Below, one piece after another: positions 36,917 to 48,745 of a stretch of DNA of 64,000 nt (position 1 is the stretch's first letter; every line of letters starts with the position of its first letter). The stretch spans positions 21,794,001 through 21,858,000 of the forward strand of contig NW_023503493.1 in NCBI RefSeq assembly GCF_014529535.1, given 5' to 3'. The translations under genes and the position numbers were made by a program. The notes under the pieces are model-generated. The model had not been told where the DNA came from. It was given only the letters and a program-made list of their open reading frames with translations, and did no database searches. The DNA comes from Bradysia coprophila. Taxonomy: Eukaryota; Arthropoda; Insecta; Diptera; Sciaridae.

Positions 36917-39106
36917 ACTTTGTTGTCTTGTGACCAAAAAATGCCAAATACCGGTTTTCAGCAAGACAGTAATGACGCATTTTCTGGCCGCAAGACAACA
37001 AAATACTGTTAAACAATGACGACAACTTTCGTCACTTCCTTGTCTTGTCTTTTTTTTTACACGAAAAATAGAAAAATTTTTTATTTAAAAGCGAAAAAAA
37101 AGCTGCAAAGCGCAACCAGTAAAAAACGATCTTTTCAAAAACAAATATTTACAATAAATAAAAATCATCAACTCTATTACGTCCCAAAGTCCCCAAAATG
37201 CAACTAGCGTTTCTCTTGTCTCTTTTCTTGTTTTTACACTTGTTGCAATAAAAATAGGAAGCAAAATATAACAGCCTTCAGGGACTGTTAAATCGACTGC
37301 TCTCGACAACGACGACAAAAATAAGCCAAATATTTTACATGTTCCAATGTTCCATGTTCCAGATATGTAATGACATTATTTCAATTGGGCGACTGGAATA
37401 AAAATCATTGAAAGACCGTGCAGTTCTGTGAAAGGTTGAACCTGTTGAATGAGTAAGATTTAATTTCGCACCGCCGCAAGACACATTCATGAAACATTTT
37501 TGATGATATGTTTGGCTGTCCAATAAATCGTTTTTCTCATTTTAATTTGAAGATTTTTCAGTCAAACACACAGAAACAATGTAAGACACAAGAAAAATGT
37601 AAATTTGTCCGGAAACACTCGAACAATTTTTATTGATCATTTTATTGTCTATTAAAAAGTCTCAGAAAAAAAAGAGTCTCATCGGTAGGTAAGTAATATA
37701 TCCATACATATGCATTATGCATGGAGTGAAAAGACCATTAAATAAACAAAATAACAATTAAATGACTTCTGCTGTGGGGATTTAACCAATTTTCTTCATA
37801 CAGCTCACGTAATAAAATTCTAACTAAATCCTGCATTCTTATCGCTTAAATCCATTCAAACATAATAAATGTCAAAATGTAACTCTTTGATACGTGCAAG
37901 AACGTCAAAATAAGTCATTGTACTGTGATGAGGTGTATGTTTATTGATGAGCTTTTAAATTGGTTTTATGCGCTCGTAAATGTTCTATTATATTTTAGGA
38001 TTTTTTTTCTTTTCCTTTCTTATTCGTCTTCTTATTTTTAAAGTAGCATGTTCGTACATTTAATTACCATGCATAATCATCGCAATAAATCTTCCGTCTA
38101 TGCTTTCACTCAAACAGGGCACAAATTTCTAAGTTTTTTTTTTCGAATCACATACCATTCGAACCGCTTATTTTGATTAGAAACGCATGCAAGATGAAAA
38201 CCTATCAATATAACTAATCACCCAATACATTAGATGGTAACTTTTTGAGTGTTGATGGAATAAACGGTCAGTTCTACTTGTTAAATATCGAGTTAACTGA
38301 CGCTCGATAAAACTTTTTGAAACGACTGTTATGCACATCGCCGACAAAATGAAATGATGAACCACAGCACTGCTCCTAACATGAACACTGAATTGACAAG
38401 TGTCAAATTTGGAGGCTTTAGTGATAAGAGCTACCGCTTACGATTGTTTGTATTGTAAGTTTTAACTCACACATTGAAGTCATCTATCTATCTATACAAA
38501 AGAAACGCAGTGGATACTGTGATTTCATCAGCCCCCGAATATTTTTTATGTTCATGCTTGTAGCAAGGCTGTGGATGAACTCTAGATAGTGTTATAGTAG
38601 TCCGGTGCTATGATCAAACATTAGTCGGTACTTTGAACAAAGCAAGAATATCACAATACGCTTGATATGATCGCCACCAATACTTTTTAGCCCCGTACGA
38701 AGTACGAAGGGGCTAAGAGGATTACGATGCCGTGTGTAATTGATGGATTTCGAAGCAGACGGTAAGGGCAAAGTGTTTGCCTATGTTCATAGATGACGAA
38801 TCCGCAATAAAAATTTGGGCCGTCTATCCGTCTGTCTGTCACGTCAATATCTTGAGTAAATCAAATCCGATTGCAAAAAATTTTTTTTTCCCTGAAAGAT
38901 AGTCAAAATAGTGAGGCTAAGTTCGAAGATGGGCATATTCGGGTCGGCCCTTCGTGAGTTAGGGCCACCTAAGTGATTTAAGGTCTTTTGGTGATATTTA
39001 TGGCAAAATAAACGATGACACGGCACTAGGTTTAGATGATTTTTAAATGATAAGTTTTTTAAAATCGGGTGAGTGGACCGTGAGTTAGGGCCTTAGAAGT
39101 GAAAAG

Positions 39107-39740
39107 CTACTAGGGCCCTATGTGTATTTTACATAGAACTCAAGTAAATTTAATCCGTTTTTCGTAATTTTTGTTTCATTTGGAAGGTAATCGAACGCCA
39201 AATAGAAAGTTGTTGAAAAAAAAAATTGGGTCCTTGGACTAAGGCCACTACTAGGGCCCTATGTGTATTTTACATAGAACTCGAGTAAATTTCATTCGTT
39301 TTTCATAATTTTTGTGTCATTTAGAAGGTAATCAAAGGCCGAATAGAATGTTGTTGAAAAAACAATTAAATTTGGGTCCTCGGACTAAGGCCGCTACTAG
39401 GGCCCTATGCGTATTTTACATACAACTCGAGTAAATTTCATCCGTTTTTCGTAATTTTTGTTTCATTTGAAAGATAATCGAACACCGAATAGAATGTTCT
39501 AGAAAAAAAAAATTAAATTTGGGTCCTTGGACTAAGGCCGCTACTAGGGCCCTATGTGTATTTTACATATAACTCGAGCAAATTTCATCCGTTTTTCGTA
39601 TTTTTTGTTTCATTTGGAAGGTAATCAAAGGCCGAATAGAATGTAGTTGAAAAAAAAATTAAATTTGGATCCTCGGACTGAGGCCGTTACTAGGCCCTAT
39701 GTGTATTTATACTTAATAAATTAAAATTTTAGGGCTATTT
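39107..39740. repeat. Tandem array of 140-147-base units (array 1)
   Basis: CTACTAGGGCCCTATG recurs with its core near 39,113, 39,253, 39,399 and 39,546, with a partial unit near 39,688. Each unit has TACATA, CTCGAGTAAATTTCAT, a CGTTTTTCGTAATTTTTG stretch and AGAATGT...GAAAAAA. It is the central array of the HINE-like element. Confidence 0.85.
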
Positions 39741-40604
39741 GAAATTTTTGTTTTATTTGAAAGGAACGTCGTACGGGGCTTCGTAATTGCGCTATGCGCA
39801 ATTTCTAAGATGTACACATTACATAATAATTTTACTTTAACTACTTTAACCGGCGCATAGGCTTACGGTCAAAGTAGGGTGACAGACTTACTAGGGTCAC
39901 GTACGCAATAGATATACGGGTTTGTACGGGGCTCAGTCGCAGCAAACGCTCCGACTGTTCTGATGGCTCGTTTTTTGTTTGAAAGGTATTATTGAATGTA
40001 AAGCAGCTGTACTAATTTCCACCTCCTAACAAAATGGCCGTCGGCCGCCATTTTGGATTTTTGTAAAAACAATAGAAATCGGTGAAAATGATACTTACAA
40101 AGTTACTGATCAGTGGGAAGTGATTGGTTATGTGTGTGGGGTGTTTCAAGCATCCCAAATATGGATATCTATTTATAAATATATACAGCTATATTGAGCT
40201 ATATAACGGTGTAGATAGTTCTTTTGAGCTATATACTAGAATATTTATTAGTAAAATGTTTATTTATAGGTAAATATAGGTTAATATAAATTGTTGCAAA
40301 AATTTTTAAGTTTGGGTTACAGTTGAAAGGAACGTCGTACGGGGCTTCGTAATTGCGCTATGCGCAATTTTTAAGACGTGCACATTTCATAAGAATTTTA
40401 GGTTAGTAGGTTTAGGGTAAGAGTAGGGCGACCGACGAACTAGGGTCGCGTACGCAATAGATGTACGGGTTCGTACGGGGCTCAGTCGCAGCGAACGCTC
40501 CGACTGTTCTGACGGCTCGTTGTTTCATTTGGAAAGTAATCGAACGCCGAATAGAAAGTTGTTGAAAAAAAAAAAAAAAAAAATTGGGTCCATGGACTAA
40601 GGCC

Positions 40605-41000
40605 ACTACTAGGGCCCTATGTGTATTTTACATTGAACTCGAGTAAATTTCATTCGTTTTTCGTAATTTTTGTGTCATTTGGAAGGTAATCAAAGGCCGA
40701 ATAGAATGTTGTTGAAAAAAAATTAAATTTTGGTCCTCGGACTAGGGCCGCTACTAGGGCCCTATGCGTATTTTACATACAACTCGAGTAAATTTCATCC
40801 GTTTTTCGTAATTTTTGTTTCATTTGAAAGATAATCGAACACCGAATAGAATGTTGTAGAAAAAAAAAATTAAATTTGGGTCCTTGGACTAAGGCCGCTA
40901 CTAGGGCCCTAGGGTAATCAAAGGCCGAATAGAATGTAGTTGAAAAAAAAAATAAATTTGGATCCCCGGACTGAGGCCGTTACTAGGCCCTTTGTGTATT
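40605..41000. repeat. Tandem array of 145-base units (array 2)
   Basis: The same unit as array 1, with CTACTAGGGCCCT cores near 40,611, 40,756 and 40,901. The third unit is shortened by an internal deletion after AGGGCCCT. It is separated from array 1 by about 0.8 kb containing an extra element end. Confidence 0.82.
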
Positions 41001-41610
41001 TATACTCAATAAATTAAAATTTTAGGGCTATTTGAAATTTTTGTTTTATTTGAAAGGAACGTCGTCGTACGGGGCTTCGTAATTGCGCTATGCGCAATTT
41101 CTAAGATGTACACATTACATAATAATTTTACTTTAACTACTTTAACCGGCGCATAGGCTTACGGTCAAAGTAGGGTGACAGACGCACTAGGGTCACGTAC
41201 GCAACAGATATACGGGTTTGTACGGGGCTCAGTCGCAGCAAACGCTCCGACTGTTCTGATGGCTAGTTTCAATAGTGTCTCAGCTACAATAAATTTAACG
41301 ATCGACAAAATTACCCGAATAGAGTTATCAGTTCCATTAAATGCTGACGGGAATCGGTCTAATAAATGACATTTAAACAATATGTAGGGACCTCCCATAA
41401 CTCTTAGTTAAAGTGATTGAAATTTACTGAAATCACACACTTACTGCAGAATTTTTCTGGTATATCAGCAACGCACTTCACATATGAGTGGTACCACAGC
41501 TCTGCTTCTAGCATGAACATAAGAAATGTTCGTAGGCTTATGCAACCAAAATAGGCTTTTCATTTTCTCGTAAAGATAGGAGTCATGATTTAAACTAATG
41601 AATTTATACA

Positions 41611-41765
41611 AAAAGTAAAGTAAAGTAAAGTAAAGTAAAAAGTAAAGAAATTGAAATAAAAACACCTTTTTCTTCAACTCTTCCGAACAGAATTCGAACC
41701 CAAGATTGTCAGACCATGCATTAACTATGAGTCGAGCGTTCCGATGATTCGTCTACCGGGGAGCA
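41611..41765 (-). mobile_element. tRNA-derived SINE with (TTTAC)n tail
   Basis: On the minus strand the element starts near 41,765 with CCCGGTAGACGAATCATCGG, an A-box-like region. It continues through CGACTCATAGTTAATG, resembling a tRNA anticodon arm, and reaches GGGTTCGAATTC (inverse at about 41,691-41,702), a good RNA polymerase III B box. It ends in TTTAC pentamer repeats (41,611-41,645). This layout is that of a tRNA-headed SINE with a simple-repeat tail. Cloverleaf pairing is not intact enough for a tRNA gene. Confidence 0.6.
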
Positions 41766-42734
41766 GCATAAAGTGACTTACATTATTGCAATTTCAACAC
41801 ATTGTACATATTTGACAGTTTGGAGTTTTTTTGACGTTGGAAAAATGATTGTTCGTGCTACAAGCAGTGCTATGGTGTGGTGAATAGTTTTCTAAAATTG
41901 GACAGTGTATCACGCAAATGTAAAAGATCAATTTCCCGTAAAACTAACTCATTACGTAATTCTGAAAGTTGAAGTTGAATCTCTGATAATCTTTAATCAA
42001 CTGTATGAAGAGAATATCTGACAAAATACAAGATAAAGAGATGTCCGCAAATCCTGGCATCATGCACACATACACAGGTCTTCCAACAATTATTTATTGT
42101 TATAGAAATTATATTTCTTGATGACCAAGTAAAATAGACAGAGGGAATCACGGTTGAGAGATTTTGAATAGATTGGAATCGAAAATCAAGAATTGAGTTT
42201 ATTCATTAAAAAGGTAAAGAATGCTCTTTTGATGAAATATTTTTACGTAGAAGAATATAAAAACAGCAAAAGGAAAAAAATGACATTAGAGATAGTCAAT
42301 ATTATTTGACAGCAAAAGTGGAACAATAAACTCTACTCTACATGGCACTTTTTATACCTCAAAATATGAACTCCTCTGTATGTCGAACAATATCAGGTTA
42401 TATACTCAAGTCGTAGATACATAACAATAATTTCTTCAAAGACTGACAAAAAGGCAAAACTTTTAGTTCGCTCCTGCTGTGAATATAAGATCCTTTTGTT
42501 AATTGAAGGACTGCAATTTTATACACATTTCGACAGAGGTGATCTGATCATGCTGGTTGGTTGTTTTGTGATGGTTTTGGGAAGTAAATAAATTTTATGT
42601 AGGCATTGACGCAATACAAGTTCTGGTAAATGTTGGACAATAATTAATAGAAATTTACATTTTCGTAGTATTTCAGAAAAAAAAACCTCTACCAACAGCA
42701 CAGATGGATGGGCTCTCAAGTGGTGAAAATAGTT

Positions 42735-42860
42735 ATTTGTGTATCTGTGTTGGACGATTGTTTTTAGGCAATTTCGCGAGTTGTAGCCCGAACGAAGTGA
42801 GGGCTACATGCGAAAGTGCCTAAAATCAATCGTCCAAAACAGATACTCAAAAAAATTTTC
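42735..42860. repeat. Short foldback hairpin
   Basis: GTATCTGTGTTGGACGATTG...GTAGCCC and GGGCTACATGCGAAAGTGCC...CAATCGTCCAAAACAGATAC pair with a short GAACGAAGTGA loop. The arms are about 58 bases with a few mismatches. It is possibly a small MITE. Confidence 0.6.
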
Positions 42861-43229
42861 ATGTAAGGGGTCGAAAACCAGAGAAAAATCTCAAAACTCC
42901 CTCATTTTCGGCCCCGACACATGAAAAAATTATTATTTGCAGTGGACAAAAATTGTTCACCTTCGAATGAGGCATGAATGATCACATTTTGTATGTCGCT
43001 CCCTTTTGCATGCCTTGGGGCAAAATTACAGACTTTTTCTCGTATTGGTTCATGAAAATTTGTTGGGTACGGTAGATCTGAAAGTACGTAAGAAAATTTG
43101 GTGAGATATAATTCGGGCTATTTTTACATTTGATTTTGTGTGAATTGTACGAAAAAATTTAATTACCAATCCTTTGATTTAAGTTGAACAGTAGTGTTAG
43201 TAAATAGCATACACGTTTCATACGTGTAT
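42861..43229. other. Gene-free stretch
   Basis: Nothing recognisable between the hairpin and the palindrome. Confidence 0.4.
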
Positions 43230-45452
43230 TTAGATTAGATTAGATTAGATTAGATGGGAGGGTGTAAGCCCAGCACCTAAGCCTCAGATGGGCCTGTTGT
43301 GCTATTGTACAAGTCTCTTGATCATATGTACTGTGATTTTACATCATATCTCTCCCGACTTAGATTGTTCACAAATCGACCGTGTGTTAACGTCCCATAC
43401 GTTGTGAATTCTCCAAGCCGTGGGTGGTATGCGAATACCACAACCATCACTAATTGACCTGTACATTTTCCCAAAGATGGCGCTATCAACATTGTCATGT
43501 TGTAGCTCTTTCTACTATTGACATTATGTCGATATGGTTTCTTTTATGGAGAACGCGAATGTTGGGTTTTTTGATATTTCCGACTTTGTTACGGTTACGG
43601 CTATTAGTTTTAGGTAATAGCAAGTGTCTAATCACCATAGGCCATGAGTTGCCTCTTCGTATAAATCGCCATGCCACCATGTGACTGAACTCGTTCTGGC
43701 GTTGCAGGTTGTACCGTTTGAATGATTCGTATTTCGTCATATCCCTTGACATCCATACAACGTATCAATCAATAGATCTGTTAAACCTCGCGGTCATTTT
43801 GGAGTACAAGATAGTTTCTGTATCTTGGGATTGTACCACAGCAAATTTGTAAAAATTTGCTATGTGGTTTTGGGGTGTCAAATGAGAACCCGAGGCGTTT
43901 GTACCTTACCTGCACTAAAATTGACTGCCAGATGCCATACGGCAATGTGTCATTTTCGTACATTAATCGAGCACGTAATTTAGCATTAGCTTCTGGTAGA
44001 GTCGATTGTTAATCCGTACACCGACGCCACGAAGCACATGTTAAATAACAAAGGAAATAACACAATTGTTGATATCGCACAATGAGGCGAGAACGACTTT
44101 ATTGATCAAAGATAAAATGACCTACGAGAACAACACTTTGACTTCGTTAATAAAACCTTTAAAATAATTTCACCATTTAACCATTACAGCAAAATAAAAA
44201 CACCAAAGCCGTAAAAGTTGGCACAGAAATTAGACAAAATCGAAAATGAATTCACACACAGCCACACAAAAGAAACACTTTTAGAGAGCAACGCATAAAC
44301 ACGTCCGTTCTCTGTGACTGCCGTTGTCCAACCTGTATAATTGAACAGGGTTGGACAACGGCAGTCACAGAGAACGGACGTGTTTATGCGTTGCTCTCTA
44401 AAAGTGTTTCTTTTGTGTGGCTGTGTGTGAATTCATTTTCGATTTTGTCTAATTTCTGTGCCAACTTTTACGGCTTTGGTGTTTTTATTTTGCTGTAATG
44501 GTTAAATGGTGAAATTATTTTAAAGGTTTTATTAACGAAGTCAAAGTGTTGTTCTCGTAGGTCATTTTATCTTTGATCAATAAAGTCGTTCTCGCCTCAT
44601 TGTGCGATATCAACAATTGTGTTATTTCCTTTGTTATTTAACATGTGCTTCGTGGCGTCGGTGTACGGATTAACAATCGACTCTACCAGAAGCTAATGCT
44701 AAATTACGTGCTCGATTAATGTACGAAAATGACACATTGCCGTATGGCATCTGGCAGTCAATTTTAGTGCAGGTAAGGTACAAACGCCTCGGGTTCTCAT
44801 TTGACACCCCAAAACCACATAGCAAATTTTTACAAATTTGCTGTGGTACAATCCCAAGATACAGAAACTATCTTGTACTCCAAAATGACCGCGAGGTTTA
44901 ACAGATCTATTGATTGATACGTTGTATGGATGTCAAGGGATATGACGAAATACGAATCATTCAAACGGTACAACCTGCAACGCCAGAACGAGTTCAGTCA
45001 CATGGTGGCATGGCGATTTATACGAAGAGGCAACTCATGGCCTATGGTGATTAGACACTTGCTATTACCTAAAACTAATAGCCGTAACCGTAACAAAGTC
45101 GGAAATATCAAAAAACCCAACATTCGCGTTCTCCATAAAAGAAACCATATCGACATAATGTCAATAGTAGAAAGAGCTACAACATGACAATGTTGATAGC
45201 GCCATCTTTGGGAAAATGTACAGGTCAATTAGTGATGGTTGTGGTATTCGCATACCACCCACGGCTTGGAGAATTCACAACGTATGGGACGTTAACACAC
45301 GGTCGATTTGTGAACAATCTAAGTCGGGAGAGATATGATGTAAAATCACAGTACATATGATCAAGAGACTTGTACAATAGCACAACAGGCCCATCTGAGG
45401 CTTAGGTGCTGGGCTTACACCCTCCCATCTAATCTAATCTAATCTAATCTAA
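43230..45452. repeat. 2.2-kb near-perfect palindrome of retroelement sequence
   Basis: The left arm 43,230 to about 44,331 and the right arm about 44,351 to 45,452 are inverted copies. Every reading frame longer than 60 codons in one arm has an identical partner in the other (60, 76 and 85 codons). The outer ends are GATTA/TAATC pentamer repeats, and the pivot is a short ATAATTGA spacer near 44,341. Read outward from the pivot, each arm ends in TAATC repeats like a non-LTR retrotransposon tail. Near 44,925-45,055 of the right arm a short frame reads GYDEIRIIQT...GGMAIYTK, which resembles part of an endonuclease domain of such elements. It may be two head-to-head element copies, or an assembly or sequencing artefact. 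Confidence 0.85.
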
Positions 45453-47340
45453 TTGAATGCTACATCACAATATGGGATAAAATTTTACCCACAAACGTTT
45501 TGTGTACATCCAAAATGTCTCCTATTTTCCGTACCTAGATCATTCCAAATGATATTATTTAAAGCAGATTAGCTTAGATTGGGAAACTTGTTAATACAGA
45601 CCACAAATTCCGATCTCCAAGATCGTCTTTAAAACCTTTACCTCTTTCATAGACGGCAATAAATAATTGGAACAGTTATCGAATCTATTACTTGATTTTG
45701 ATCTCAACATTTTTGACAGATTTGAATCAAATCTTTTACTTCATTAATTTTAACCTGATTTTTGCTGTACGTTAGCTCAAGCCTGTTATTTTTGTCATCG
45801 TTATTGATAACAGACGATTTAGCCGTCCACTTCCGAGAAGTTTTTATCGTAAATTGAAATATTTAGTGCAACTGTGATTGACTTCTTCATCAATCCATAC
45901 GTTTTTAAGTTTTAATCGACAAAATAGAAAAAAATGTTGAATCAGAGCCACTCAGAGTTTAGGATTTGATGCATCATCGATATCAAGAAAAGAAAAGAAA
46001 AAATTGGTCGTCAAGTCTTCTATTAAAGGATTAAAGGACTTGCTGTAAACTCATAAAAATTTCGACTCCGGCGTAGATGTCTTCCTTTACTTTTTACATA
46101 CTGGAAATTCATTTTGAAGTTCTCTTTTAACCGCAAACGTTGTTCAGAGTTCCATGCTTTTAACATTATTTAAAACACGTCTGAGACCATGCAAAAATCC
46201 CCAAAAATTTTAGGATTTTAAAATCCTTCTTAAATAAGACATCACCAGTCAAAAAACTCATAAAATTTGTGTAAATCAAGCCTCCTAAATTCCTAAAGTA
46301 TGATTCATTTTAATCGTGGCAACCCTGCAAAAAGTATCATTATATCACAAAGACTAAGCGTGGAAATCTCGTGGCCCGGTGCATCTGGTTATGAGTTCTC
46401 TTTAGTCGTAGCAATATGATACAGTTTTTATTATAAAACACTAAAAAAACTTCTCGTCATAGAAATATACTCATCCGAGATAGAATTTAAAATTGAAAAA
46501 AAAAACAATTTTCTTGTTTTGATTGTGCGTGTGTAATTAACGGAAATTGGTAGAATCAATTTTAAAAATGTAACACCAATTACGAAATTAAGTGTATTAA
46601 GATTGTAGAGTAAATAAAATATAAATTATAAATGTTATCGAACTTTCTGCTCTAGCCACTGAAATTTTCCATTTTTCATTTGGAAAGTAAAGGAACAAAC
46701 GCCATCGTTAAGATCATCAAATGATTTGCGATTAAAAAAAAATCAGAAATTAACGACTTATGGATTCATTAAAAACTAAAACTGAATTTCGTGCTAAAAT
46801 TAATTTGAAACTGATTTGCTATCGAAAATAAAATGGTAATGTACCTAAGTGTGAAGTTTTTTGACAAACCAAAGTTACTGAAAATAACAAGAAATTTTAA
46901 AAACAATTTTCGAGACAATTTTACATTAAATTTTCGTGAAATTCTATGAATATTTAATTTTTGTTAGAATTAGACACACATACACAGAACCGTAGCTTAA
47001 GCGCATTTAACATTTACTGTAATTTAAATGAAAATATTAACTAGTTTTAAAAGACATTTAAATTGGATGTACTAGCTAGTGTTTGAGAAACAAATAAAAG
47101 GTATAAATAACTCCTCTTCAAAAACTGTCTCTCTTTCGAGTCATTTTAACGGTACGATTTGGCATAGGTCAATTCTTGTGCTAACTTTTTTAACCAACGT
47201 ATCGCAATAAAACGATTCAATCTGTTACTTCTTTTGTTCAAAATATATCCAAGCTATAAACAAAATCCATACATTTCACTGTGTAAGACCACGTTAGTTA
47301 GAGCTCATCGCATGTTATTGTCAATATTGGGCTAAAACAG
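45453..47340. other. Gene-free AT-rich stretch
   Basis: No gene is recognised. It has many poly-A tracts and short frames only. Confidence 0.5.
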
Positions 47341-47359
47341 TGTCTATTTTAAAGCCTTT

Positions 47360-47526
47360 TGAAGTAGTTGCAAAGCTTGTTGCAAAAACTATTTCCTTTT
47401 TACAAATTTTGCAACTTCTTTTGCAACTACTTCAGGTTGCTCCCAGTCTTTTGAAGTAGTTGCAAAAGTTGTCGCAAGAAACATTTTCCTTTTACGAATT
47501 TTGCAACTTCTTTTGCAACTACTTCA
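47360..47526. repeat. Tandem pair of palindromic 75-base units
   Basis: Two units (47,360-47,434 and 47,452-47,526) each begin TGAAGTAGTTGCAA and end TTGCAACTACTTCA, so each unit is itself an inverted repeat. They are separated by 17 bases. AAAGTTGT/AAGCTTGT differences show moderate divergence. Confidence 0.75.
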
Positions 47527-47753
47527 GGCAGGTCTATTTTAAGTAAATTTATTTTTTTATAACTGAAGTACTACATTTAGCATTTGCTTAGATTAGTAGA
47601 CGTTCTTTGTATGCAAGTCACAAATCAAAATTTTGATTTATAATTTTGACAAGATTAGTAGATTAAAAATGAAGAAGTACGCAATATTTCCCACTTACCA
47701 TCTGGAGCCATTCACCACACAGCCAAAAGTTATCTCAATTTCCAAATCGGATT

Positions 47754-48745
47754 CTAGAACCGAACTCTTTTTCTTCGTTTAGCACGACTAACATTATTGT
47801 CTCTCCTCAGTGAACATTTCCGTTTAAAATCAATTCTATCATCAGATGGTCCCGACACATGAATTTCACAAATGAATGGCAGGCGCTTAAGACAAGAAAA
47901 AGTTTGCCATGAATCGTCATCCGTTAAAGCGACACATCTGAGGATATTCTTTTGCATTGGATGACCCGGTGCCCATGCTCGATACAATGAACATTCAATT
48001 GGTTCGTCGGCAGACGTACGGAATTTATTGCGAACGGTTTCATTTAGACCGACATAGGCTACTTTTACTCGCGTTGTAACATTTTGTTGACGGTAAATGA
48101 AATTCGATAAGGAATTGGTTCGCGTCTCGGATAAAATATGAGCTAGTGAACCGTTGCCGTGAAGACACTTTTGTGTTGCCATTGAATAGTTGGCGAATTC
48201 ATTGTAATACTGGAAGACCCCGACTGTGGGCAGGCATGTTGCATTTTTTGGAGGTAGAAACTTTGCATATAAACTGTAGTAGTCGAATCTAGTATCGTTG
48301 ACAATGTGCGAGAAGTTTTGGAATTCAGGACATGCCAGTAATTCGCAGTTGAAAAATTCTTCCGGTTCTTCCACGTCTTTTAGGTAATACTTGGTGTGAT
48401 TATCCCGTAGAAGATTTTCTAATTGCAAAATAGGTAAATAAATTATTTGGACATTTTGCTTGAATTCTGCACACCTTTCGCTTTGACAAATAAGTTCGTG
48501 TTTCCTCTATCTACGGGTGCAAAGTTAAAAGCCATCGCCCTACGGTTTTTTGCGAACTCTGCACATTTATCCACGGATTTTACGTTAGACAAACCGATAA
48601 CTGTTTTATTTGATCGTTGACAATGTCTTATTGGATGATATGTATGAACTATACTGTTTCTATATTCAGCACAAAATAGACCATCGGCAAGAAATAACGA
48701 AATCTGCATTGCACTGATAACAAGTAATTGAAATTCGCAGTGCAT
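47754..48745 (-). CDS. Secreted C-type lectin-domain protein
   Basis: Exon 1 is 48,745-48,475 and exon 2 is 48,418-47,754, joined in phase 1 across a 56-base GT-AG intron, giving 311 aa. The N-terminus has a hydrophobic segment (ISLFLADGLFCAEYR) suited to a signal peptide. Residues of about 40-85 contain spaced cysteines (RHCQRS..., DKCAEF) and may be a diverged PAN/apple-like module. Residues of about 150-282 show the C-type lectin fold markers: VAYVGLNE, YRAWAPGHP, CVAL, SWQTFSC and the closing PFICE. The usual WND calcium/sugar motif and an EPN/QPD triplet are not seen, so carbohydrate binding is doubtful. The C-terminus is very basic (RAKRRKRVRF). There are several N-x-S/T sites. Possible roles include recognition, adhesion or cuticle assembly, and the closest orthologue is not known to me. 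Confidence 0.87.

Larger units (their letters stand above)
36350..38684. other. Gene-free stretch with two MITEs
   Basis: Apart from the MITEs at 36,633-36,733 and 36,819-36,916 I see no gene. The remainder is AT-rich with short random frames. Confidence 0.45.
38685..41267 (-). mobile_element. Multimeric Helitron/HINE-like element
   Basis: In inverse orientation to the element at 34,113. A hairpin end lies at 38,688-38,716 (TTAGCCCCGTACGAAGTACG). The opposite end motif (GCTCCGACTGTTCTGA then GGCTCG) occurs three times, near 39,971, 40,520 and 41,267 (the last reads GGCTAG). Between them are two arrays of 140-147-base tandem repeats (39,107-39,740 and 40,605-41,000). The stretch 39,975-40,320 matches internal sequence of the 34,113 copy. 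One hairpin with repeated opposite ends suggests a tandem or rolling-circle multimer, or repeated internal duplication. It has no coding capacity. Confidence 0.6.

Noticed and set aside
41690..41765. Possible functional tRNA gene
   Set aside because: A B box is present, but acceptor and other stems do not pair convincingly. A SINE head explains it better.
43454..45228. Mirror-image frames of 60, 76 and 85 codons as genes
   Set aside because: They are identical because of the palindrome. None matches a complete protein, and at most they are retroelement fragments.
47360..47526. CRISPR-like repeat-spacer array
   Set aside because: There are only two units, each palindromic and 75 bases long, in a eukaryotic genome with no cas genes. 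I saw no CRISPR array anywhere in the window.
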